This document shows positions 34,971-41,617 of a stretch of 41,617 bases of DNA, piece after piece. Position 1 is the stretch's first letter; every line of letters starts with the position of its first letter. The stretch is from Atribacterota bacterium. GTDB taxonomy: Bacteria > Atribacterota > Phoenicimicrobiia > Phoenicimicrobiales > Stramentimicrobiaceae. The notes under the pieces were generated by a model. The model was given only the letters and a program-made list of their open reading frames with translations, was not told the origin of the DNA and did not search any database. The translations under genes and the position numbers were made by a program. Location: the NCBI GenBank assembly GCA_028696495.1, contig JAQVGY010000005.1, forward strand, positions 1 through 41,617, given 5' to 3'.

Positions 34971-36785
34971 TCAATCAATCTTTAAAATACTCATAAATGC
35001 TTCCTGGGGAATCTCTACCTTTCCTATCCTTTTCATTCTTTTTTTACCTGCTTTCTGTTTTTCCAGTAGTTTTCTCTTCCTGGTAATATCCCCGCCATAG
35101 CATTTCGCTAAAACATTCTTCTTCAACGCCCTCACGGTAGAACGAGCAATAATTTTATGGTTTATTCTTGCCTGAATAGGTACTTCAAACAATTGATGCG
35201 GAATTGCTGTTTTCAGGTTATCTACCAGTTTTCTGGCTCGCTCATAAGCTTTATCCTTATGAGAAATAAAGGATAGATTGTCAACCACATCCTGATTGAC
35301 TAATATTTCAACTTTTATCAATGCTGAACTCTGGTAACCTATAATATGGTAGTCAATACTGGCATATCCCTTGCTGATTGATTTAATTCGGTCATAAAAA
35401 TCAAGCATGATTTCATTTAAAGGCAAATGGTATAATAATCGGGCTCTATCCTTATCCAGATATTCCAAATTCTTAAATATCCCTCTCCTGTCCTGTAACA
35501 GCTCCATTACTCCGCCCACAAATTGACTGGGAGAAATAAGAGTCAGTTCAATAAACGGCTCTTCAATAAAATCAATCAAATTGGTATCAGGTAATTCTGA
35601 GGGGTTATTAATCTCTACAACCTTCTTATCCTTCAAATGAACCCTATATAAAACGCTGGGAGTGGTGGCAATTAATTGAATTTTATACTCCCTTTCCAAT
35701 CTTTCCTGAATAATCTCCATATGCAGCAAACCAAGAAAGCCGCATCGAAAACCAAATCCAAGTGCAGGAGAGTTTTCGGCAATAAAGCTGATGGAAGAAT
35801 CGTTTAAGCTCAGTTTTTCCAGTGCATATTGCAGATTGGGGTAATCTTCATTTTCAACAGGATAGAAACTGCAAAATACAACAGGTGTAACCTTTTTATA
35901 ACCGGGGAGTTGCTGAGATGAGGGACGCTCAGCATCAGTAATAGTGTCACCGACTTTGGTCAAGCTAACATCCTTAAAACTTGCGGTCAGGTATCCTACT
36001 TCTCCAACAGAAAGCTGGTTTACACTCTTTCTTTTTGGAATAAAAATTCCCACTTCATTTACTTCGTAATTCTTTTTATTAGACATGGTCTGGATTTTCA
36101 TACCAGGTTTGACCAGACCATTGACAACTCTAATATAGACGATAGAGCCTTGATAGGGATTATAAACTGAATCAAAAATCAATGCCTGTAATGGTTCCTT
36201 AACACTACCTCCTGGATGAGGTATATACTCGATAACAGCTTCCAGCATCTCTCTTATGCCGGTACCATCTTTGGCACTGACCAGGAATATAGGGCTATTC
36301 TCCAATCCTTTAATCTTTCTAATCTCATTGCTAACTTTTTCAATATCAGCAGTGGGTAAATCAATCTTATTTATAACCGGTATTATGGACAGGTTATTTT
36401 CCATTGCCATCTGGACATTGGAAATAGTCTGGGCTTGAACCCCCTGTGCAGCATCGACTACCAGTAAAGCCCCTTCACAAGCTGCCAGGTTACGAGATAC
36501 CTCATAGGAAAAATCAACATGTCCGGGAGTGTCAATTAAATTGAAAACATACTGCCCTCCCTTTAAAGATTTATATATAATACGAACCGCCTTTGATTTT
36601 ATGGTAATACCTTTTTCCCTCTCTAAATCCATATTATCAAGAATCTGCTCTCTCTTTTCCCTCTGGCTGACTGTATCGGTTATTTCCAGAATGCGGTCTG
36701 CAATTGTTGATTTTCCATGATCAATATGGGCTATAATAGAGAAATTACGAATATCTTCAATTTTAATAGGTTGAATCATTTTCAT
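34971..36785 (-). CDS. lepA: elongation factor 4 (LepA)
   Basis: Ribosome-bound GTPase implicated in back-translocation or initiation/assembly. The 604 aa protein has G1 AHIDHGKST at residues 19-27, NMDLEREKGITIK, DTPGHVDFSYEV and NKIDLP. The LepA-specific C-terminal domain ends the protein (CYGGDITRKRKLLEKQKAGKKRMK). The start overlaps the murJ end by 23 bases; a second ATG two codons on is also possible. AAGGA lies close upstream. Confidence 0.98.
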   Translation of the reverse strand: MKMIQPIKIEDIRNFSIIAHIDHGKSTIADRILEITDTVSQREKREQILDNMDLEREKGITIKSKAVRIIYKSLKGGQYVFNLIDTPGHVDFSYEVSRNLAACEGALLVVDAAQGVQAQTISNVQMAMENNLSIIPVINKIDLPTADIEKVSNEIRKIKGLENSPIFLVSAKDGTGIREMLEAVIEYIPHPGGSVKEPLQALIFDSVYNPYQGSIVYIRVVNGLVKPGMKIQTMSNKKNYEVNEVGIFIPKRKSVNQLSVGEVGYLTASFKDVSLTKVGDTITDAERPSSQQLPGYKKVTPVVFCSFYPVENEDYPNLQYALEKLSLNDSSISFIAENSPALGFGFRCGFLGLLHMEIIQERLEREYKIQLIATTPSVLYRVHLKDKKVVEINNPSELPDTNLIDFIEEPFIELTLISPSQFVGGVMELLQDRRGIFKNLEYLDKDRARLLYHLPLNEIMLDFYDRIKSISKGYASIDYHIIGYQSSALIKVEILVNQDVVDNLSFISHKDKAYERARKLVDNLKTAIPHQLFEVPIQARINHKIIARSTVRALKKNVLAKCYGGDITRKRKLLEKQKAGKKRMKRIGKVEIPQEAFMSILKID

Positions 36786-38364
36786 CTATTTCCTTCATCT
36801 TTCTACTGCTAATTGCTTTAATAATCGGTCTGATATTTTTAAATTCAGGGATACCCATTATTATACCACTTAAATAATATACTATTATACCTGACAAACC
36901 AGAAACAAAGACCTGGCCAAATTGGAATATTTTCAGACTCATATTATATCTAAAATCAAAATAACGGGCAAATCCCCAGCAGGTTAAAGCCATTATCAGG
37001 CACGCCAGGATAGATTTTCCGGTAAATAGGAAGAGTCCCCTGTTATATATACCCTGAACTTTCTTATCTAAGGCAATACTTAAAATTATAAGATGCAATA
37101 TCGCTGAGATTGAGGTAGCCAATGCCAATCCCGCATGTGCCATAAAACGCACTAAAATTAAATCTAAAACAATATTGAAGATTACTACATAGATGCCTAT
37201 CTTCAGTGGTGTCCTGGTATCTTTCAAGGCATAGAATGAGCTTACTACCAATCTTAAAATAGCAGTAGCAAAAAGTCCTATAGAGTAACAAACCAGTGCC
37301 ACTTCAGTGATAGAGGTATCCTGAGAACTGAATAAACCATGCTGGTAAAATAATCGTACAACAGGATAACTGAGCACAATTAACCCAACTGTAGAAGGAA
37401 GAGTAAAAAAAGAGAGGAGCTTGTACCCAAAAGCAAAACTATCCTTCATTTTATCCATCTCACCCCTGGCAATATGTTGGGACAGTGTAGGAAGTATGGC
37501 AATAGATAGTGCTATGGCAAAAACACCAAGAGGAAACTGCATAAGCCGATTGGCATAATACAATGCTGATATACTTCCATGTGCCAGATATGATGCAATA
37601 ATGCGGTCGACAGCAAAATTAATTTTGTCAATTGCCAGCCCAAAAATTGCTGGAATCAACATCTGGAAGAGAATTCTTACTTCCCGGTCCTGAAGATTTA
37701 AGGTCCATTGATAATGGAACTTTTTCTTAATTAAAGAAGGGATGTGTATCAGCACCTGTACCAATCCCCCTACCATTACCCCTAATGACAGGCTATAAAT
37801 ACCGGCTTTGCCGGCAAAATAAAGAGCAAAGAGGATAATTCCTATATTTAGCATTGCAGGTGCTAAAGCCGGTATGAAAAATTCCTGATAAGAATTTAAA
37901 ATACCCATAAACAAAGCGGCTATAGAGGCAAACACAATATAAGGAAACATAATTCTGGTCAGCTGAACAGTCAGGAGGTATTTTTCTGGAGAGTGTTTAA
38001 ACCCGCTGGCCAGAAGACTTACTAAAAAAGGCGCTCCCCATATTCCCAGAGTTACGATAACTATCAGAGCTAAAATTAAAAGGTTTAAAACATTGCTGGC
38101 AAAGACATCTGCCCTTTTTTTATCCTGATTGGCTAAACATCCTGAAAAAATTGGAACAAAGGAAGTATTTAAAGCTCCCTCACCGATAATACTTCTTAAC
38201 AGGTTTGGAATCATAAATGCTATAAAAAAGGCATCTGTTTCAAAACCTGCTCCAAATTGATTGGAAATAACCATTTCTCTGCCCAACCCCAGAATCCGGC
38301 AAACCAGTGTTGCTGCCATCACTATACCGGTATATCTGGCAACCCGTAAATTGCTATTGGTCAT
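36763..38364 (-). CDS. murJ: lipid II flippase MurJ
   Basis: MviN/MurJ family membrane protein that moves lipid II across the membrane for peptidoglycan synthesis. I use ATG 38362-38364 with GGAG 6 bases upstream; a TTG four codons earlier overlaps that site. About 533 aa with 14 hydrophobic helices. Family segments include SNQFGAGFETDAFFIAFMIPN, GEGALNTSFVPIFS and the YANRLMQFPLGVFAIALS stretch. In Firmicutes this place between rpsT and lepA holds the spore genes gpr and spoIIP. The gene overlaps lepA, so the two are co-transcribed. Confidence 0.95.
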   Translation of the reverse strand: MTNSNLRVARYTGIVMAATLVCRILGLGREMVISNQFGAGFETDAFFIAFMIPNLLRSIIGEGALNTSFVPIFSGCLANQDKKRADVFASNVLNLLILALIVIVTLGIWGAPFLVSLLASGFKHSPEKYLLTVQLTRIMFPYIVFASIAALFMGILNSYQEFFIPALAPAMLNIGIILFALYFAGKAGIYSLSLGVMVGGLVQVLIHIPSLIKKKFHYQWTLNLQDREVRILFQMLIPAIFGLAIDKINFAVDRIIASYLAHGSISALYYANRLMQFPLGVFAIALSIAILPTLSQHIARGEMDKMKDSFAFGYKLLSFFTLPSTVGLIVLSYPVVRLFYQHGLFSSQDTSITEVALVCYSIGLFATAILRLVVSSFYALKDTRTPLKIGIYVVIFNIVLDLILVRFMAHAGLALATSISAILHLIILSIALDKKVQGIYNRGLFLFTGKSILACLIMALTCWGFARYFDFRYNMSLKIFQFGQVFVSGLSGIIVYYLSGIIMGIPEFKNIRPIIKAISSRKMKEIDENDSTY

Positions 38365-38422
38365 TTTTGTCTCCAATTATCTCAGTTATTTATGAACTAT
38401 TTTATTTAAGCTTTTTTATTTC

Positions 38423-38451
38423 TTGATTTTAATTTGAAAAGATGGTAAAAT
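38423..38451 (+). promoter_or_regulatory. predicted promoter of rpsT with a palindrome over the -10
   Basis: TTGATT (38423-38428) is separated by 17 bases from TAAAAT (38446-38451). The 13-base palindrome GGTAAA-A-TTTACC at 38444-38456 covers the -10 and would suit a repressor. Predicted start is near 38458, leaving a short leader of about 27 bases. Confidence 0.65.
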
Positions 38452-38484
38452 TTACCAGCAAAATCTTTCAGAAAGGAAGCAATT

Positions 38485-38790
38485 ATGCCCATTATTAAGT
38501 CAGCAATAAAAAGAGTTAAAATTTCAGAAAAACAGCTTAAGCGAAATTCTGCTTATAAATCCAGAGTTAAGACATTTATCAAAAAGTTTGAAAATTCCTT
38601 AAACACTGAAGATAAAGATGCTATAGAACAACATTACCGTCAATGTGTTTCTGTTCTGGACAAAGCTGCTCAAAAAGGTATTCTGGCAAAAAATACGGTA
38701 TCCAGAAAAAAATCTTTACTGGCAAAAAAATTTAAACTTCATTCTTTAAATGCCCAGAGTGAAGCTGCTCAGAACCCTGAAAAGAAATAA
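38485..38790 (+). CDS. rpsT: ribosomal protein S20
   Basis: Binds 16S rRNA in the body of the small subunit. The 101 aa protein shows PIIKSAIKRVKISEKQLKRN and the three-helix bundle with AAQKGILAKNTVSRKKSLLAKK. The last 12 or so residues extend beyond the common length of about 85-90. AAAGGAAG precedes the ATG by 5 bases. It is the only plus-strand gene in the window. Its stop is 7 bases from the holA stop, so any terminator must lie inside holA. Confidence 0.95.
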   Translation: MPIIKSAIKRVKISEKQLKRNSAYKSRVKTFIKKFENSLNTEDKDAIEQHYRQCVSVLDKAAQKGILAKNTVSRKKSLLAKKFKLHSLNAQSEAAQNPEKK

Positions 38791-38797
38791 ATTGGTC

Positions 38798-39811
38798 TCA
38801 TTTTATTATCTTTATAACTAATTGCTCAAGCACTATATCGGGAAGCAAACAACCTGTTTTAAGACTGATTTCAGCATCCAGCAAATAATGGAATGCTCTT
38901 TTTAATTCACCCATTTTGTACCTTTGAGATTGGGTGATTAACTTTTTTACCACAAAATAAGGGAGACTCTTATCTCCCTTATTTTTTTTGTAATTGTTAG
39001 GTGACAATTTTTTCTGAAAAATTAATCTTATCTGCCGATTAAGCATAGCCAGGATTTGTAAAGGATGGTATTCATTGCTATCCATTAACATTTTGAGCAA
39101 AGAAAGTGCTTTATCACCTTTGCGCTCCCCTACTGCATCGACAAAATCAAATATGTTCCCTTCCTGTATCCCATATATATTTTCAATGAGGACCTCTTTA
39201 TCTATTTTAATATTCGAGTCTCCTAAATAGCAGAATAATTTTTCCAGTTCATTGCTAATCAGGGCTAAATCATTTTCGGTTATTCTCTGCAGATAATAGA
39301 TTGCTTCCTCATCTATCTCAGTTTTTGCCTCCTGACATCGCATCTTTATCCACAGTCTGGTCTGAGATGCATTCATTTTGGGAAGGGAGACAATTGCTCC
39401 ATACTTTGTTATCTTTTCCATACTAAAATTGGAAGGTATACGCTTACCATTGGAGAAAAGCAATACCATTAAATTATTATAATTAAAGGACAGCCTGTCT
39501 ATCATAGAAATTAGTTTTTGCATTAGAGGACTTTTAATTTTTTCTAACTCTCTGATAACAATACATTGGACACCCACACCTAAAGGTAATGTTTGCAGTG
39601 AATTAACCAGACGGCTAAAATCTAATTTTTCACCATAGAATATTTCATAATTCACCAGCTTTTTTTGCCTGGAAAATTGTTCCCTGAGCTTATCTAAAAC
39701 AATTTTATGCAGATAGTCCTCTTCTCCATAAATTAGATAGATGGGTTTAATAATATTTCGCTCTATCTCTTTTATCATGGTATTATAATCAAGAATTCTT
39801 TGCTTTTCCAT
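38798..39811 (-). CDS. holA: DNA polymerase III subunit delta (HolA)
   Basis: Clamp-loader subunit that opens the sliding clamp. The 337 aa protein has the family start KPIYLIYGEEDYL, the IVIRELEKIKSPLMQKL region, AKTEIDEEAIYYLQRITENDLALISNELEKL, and the C-terminal collar helix part (LQILAMLNRQIRLIFQKK). Known as yqeN in Bacillus and found after comEC, as here. The gene follows comEC by 13 bases. Confidence 0.93.
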   Translation of the reverse strand: MEKQRILDYNTMIKEIERNIIKPIYLIYGEEDYLHKIVLDKLREQFSRQKKLVNYEIFYGEKLDFSRLVNSLQTLPLGVGVQCIVIRELEKIKSPLMQKLISMIDRLSFNYNNLMVLLFSNGKRIPSNFSMEKITKYGAIVSLPKMNASQTRLWIKMRCQEAKTEIDEEAIYYLQRITENDLALISNELEKLFCYLGDSNIKIDKEVLIENIYGIQEGNIFDFVDAVGERKGDKALSLLKMLMDSNEYHPLQILAMLNRQIRLIFQKKLSPNNYKKNKGDKSLPYFVVKKLITQSQRYKMGELKRAFHYLLDAEISLKTGCLLPDIVLEQLVIKIIK

Positions 39812-39824
39812 AATATTTCAGTCT

Positions 39825-41617
39825 CTACCTTAAAGTTTTTATTTTATATTTTTGACCATTACTATCGATTAAGACAGTTCCATTACAATCTGTTCTAAAC
39901 ACTCTCCGGCAACAACAATCCAATCTTTCTAAAATATCCTGATGGGGGTGGTTAAAGTTGTTTAAGCCCACTGAAATCACTGCTACTTCAGGATGAACCT
40001 TCTCCATAAAGCACTCAGTACTGGAGGTTATGCTTCCATGGTGAGCTACTTTCAATATATCACTTTTTAATAAATTATCCCAATTTAGCAGGTTAATCTC
40101 TGCTTTTTCTTCAATATCACCGGTAAACAGGAAGCTGGTGTTTTTATAAAGTAATTTTAACACAATTGAATGATTATTAAAATTACTTTCATTACCATAG
40201 ACAGGCAGATTCAAGGAATTAAGGACTATTATTTCCAAATCTGGTGCCAACCTGATAGTATCCCCTGTTCCTGGCTTATAATAATATATACTATCATCTC
40301 CCCTGATTAAAGAGAGAAACTCATTATAAATAGCACACTGAGTATTTATTCCGCTATCAACAACCATATCTACCTTCATCTCTTTGAGAACAGAAACCAG
40401 CCCTTTCAAATGGTCTAAATCAGGGTGGCTAAGAACCATCATATCTATACTGCCAATCCCCAGTCTTCTCAAATATGGTAGCACAACTTTTTTGCCAATA
40501 TCAAAATCATTATATGGCATCCCGCCCCCATCAATTAAAATATTTTTTTTCTCAGGTGTTTGAATCAGGATAGAATCTCCCTGCCCAACATTGATAAAAT
40601 GAACCGAGAGTGTATTTGCAGAAAAGATAGGTGGAATAATTAAAAATAGAACCAAAGATGTAACGATAGTCCAAAATAGTATCTTCTTTTTTACCATATT
40701 TAGCTCAGACCAGTAAGCAAGGGTTAAAGATAATAGGATGAGAAAAAAATAATAAAACAAAATTTGAAACATTTTCGGTTGTGCAATATATTGGAAGGCA
40801 AAGGGCAAAGAGGTAGACAACCTGGTTATAAATATCAATAATCTTATAAATACTCGATTTATTATGGCAAATACTCCCGCACAGGGTATAAATATAAAAG
40901 AAAAGAGGACTGAAATTATACCTAAAACCAAAATTATGCTGATCAGAGGCACAATGATTAGATTAGATAATAGGGCTATATTGGAAATCTTATAAAAAAA
41001 GTAGGCCGACAGAGGTGCCACACCTAACCAGGCAGCTGCGGAAACCGCTAATGGCTGAGAAATAAAAGAAGGCAGGAAGCTTATTCTCTCCTCAATTATT
41101 GGTTTAAGAAAAATAATAAAAAATGTTACTGTGAAAGATAATAAAAAACCAGCATCAAATAATAACAGAGGCTGATAAAAGAGTAATATTAATGCTGCCA
41201 AATAGAGGCTATTACTCAGATGATAAGGTCTATTGACATATCCTGCTATTAGCATTGTAGAAAACATAATAGTTGCCCTGCTTACTGAAGGCCGAAAACC
41301 GGCAATAGCAGCATATCCCAGCAAGAAAACAATAATAATAATGTAACTCCAATTTTTTCTACTGCCAAAAAATGGTATAAATTTAGAAACAAAGAAAAGA
41401 GCTGCCGCAATGATTCCCACATGTAAACCGGATATTGCCAGTATATGCATAACACCGGCATCTTGAAAAATAAGTTCCCATTGTGAAGGAATTTCTTTTC
41501 TATTACCTGTGATAATTGCCTTTATCAGTGTATTACAGGGATAATTAAATAGACTATCAATACTATTTTCTACTCTATTTCTCAGGTAATTAAGAAAATA
41601 AGCCAAACCCAATTGCT
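39825..41617 (-). CDS. comEC: competence protein ComEC/Rec2 (5' end beyond the window)
   Basis: Channel for uptake of single-stranded DNA in natural transformation. The visible 595 or more residues include the competence domain with LAISGLHVG and many membrane helices (about residues 50-320), then a metallo-beta-lactamase-like domain with VGQGDSIL, LSHPDLDH and AHHGS. The frame stays open through 41617, and the TTG at 41610-41612 is just an internal leucine, so the N-terminal OB-like domain lies outside. Alone it does not show that the organism is transformable. Confidence 0.94.
   Translation of the reverse strand, partial: QLGLAYFLNYLRNRVENSIDSLFNYPCNTLIKAIITGNRKEIPSQWELIFQDAGVMHILAISGLHVGIIAAALFFVSKFIPFFGSRKNWSYIIIIVFLLGYAAIAGFRPSVSRATIMFSTMLIAGYVNRPYHLSNSLYLAALILLFYQPLLLFDAGFLLSFTVTFFIIFLKPIIEERISFLPSFISQPLAVSAAAWLGVAPLSAYFFYKISNIALLSNLIIVPLISIILVLGIISVLFSFIFIPCAGVFAIINRVFIRLLIFITRLSTSLPFAFQYIAQPKMFQILFYYFFLILLSLTLAYWSELNMVKKKILFWTIVTSLVLFLIIPPIFSANTLSVHFINVGQGDSILIQTPEKKNILIDGGGMPYNDFDIGKKVVLPYLRRLGIGSIDMMVLSHPDLDHLKGLVSVLKEMKVDMVVDSGINTQCAIYNEFLSLIRGDDSIYYYKPGTGDTIRLAPDLEIIVLNSLNLPVYGNESNFNNHSIVLKLLYKNTSFLFTGDIEEKAEINLLNWDNLLKSDILKVAHHGSITSSTECFMEKVHPEVAVISVGLNNFNHPHQDILERLDCCCRRVFRTDCNGTVLIDSNGQKYKIKTLR

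Noticed and set aside
37064..37291. Second minus-strand frame of 75 codons inside murJ
   Set aside because: It lies in another frame of the conserved MurJ membrane region and shows no start signal.
1..41617. CRISPR array, insertion sequences, prophage or horizontally acquired island
   Set aside because: No spaced direct repeats, transposase or integrase domains, or composition breaks were seen; the gene content is conserved housekeeping throughout.

Overview
The window is AT-rich bacterial chromosome packed with conserved housekeeping genes. Every gene is on the minus strand except rpsT. I see no insertion sequence, prophage, CRISPR array, rRNA or tRNA. The gene order closely follows two clusters known from Firmicutes: comEC-holA-rpsT-lepA-hemW-hrcA-grpE-dnaK-dnaJ-mtaB, and nusA-ylxR-infB-ylxP-rbfA-nrnA-truB-ribF-rpsO-pnp...ftsK...rodZ...recA...rny...miaB...miaA. 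Here they are joined end to end. The sporulation genes usually found between them are absent (gpr, spoIIP, spoVS), and so are rimP, ylxQ, prmA, rsmE, pgsA, cinA, ymdB and mutSL. The BMP protein appears to have a cleaved signal peptide rather than a lipobox, which suggests a periplasm. I infer an uncultivated, non-sporulating, low-GC lineage with Firmicutes-like synteny. Atribacterota (JS1/OP9) is my best guess, but the sequence alone does not prove it.

Layout in the direction of transcription, from high to low coordinates. comEC (cut by the window edge) and holA come first. rpsT lies on the plus strand, converging on holA and diverging from murJ. murJ-lepA-hemW follow. A sigma-A-type promoter with a perfect CIRCE operator then drives hrcA-grpE-dnaK-dnaJ-mtaB. 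A strong promoter followed at once by a terminator-like hairpin (possible attenuator) precedes nusA-rnpM-infB-DUF503-rbfA-nrnA-truB-ribF. A consensus promoter with a highly structured leader RNA precedes rpsO-pnp-dut-uppP-ftsK. Next is a four-gene BMP/nucleoside-type ABC importer, with a long hairpin after the binding-protein gene. Then come rodZ-DUF4416-thpR, recA-recX, rny with its own promoter and a good intrinsic terminator, and miaB-miaA.

The genes cover translation and its factors (NusA, IF2, RbfA, S15, S20, EF4), tRNA modification (MiaA and MiaB for ms2i6A37, MtaB for ms2t6A37, TruB for psi55), RNA decay (PNPase, RNase Y, NrnA, ThpR), protein folding (HrcA regulon), DNA handling (RecA/RecX, HolA, ComEC, FtsK) and cell envelope (MurJ, UppP, RodZ).

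No new multi-gene system is visible. The most interesting material is regulatory or genetic oddity: the folded rpsO leader, the nusA leader hairpin, two reading frames (thpR and a small ORF after ribF) that a single extra A in a homopolymer would give an ATG start, long intra-operon hairpins, and an rny start that fits an ATT codon better than GTG.
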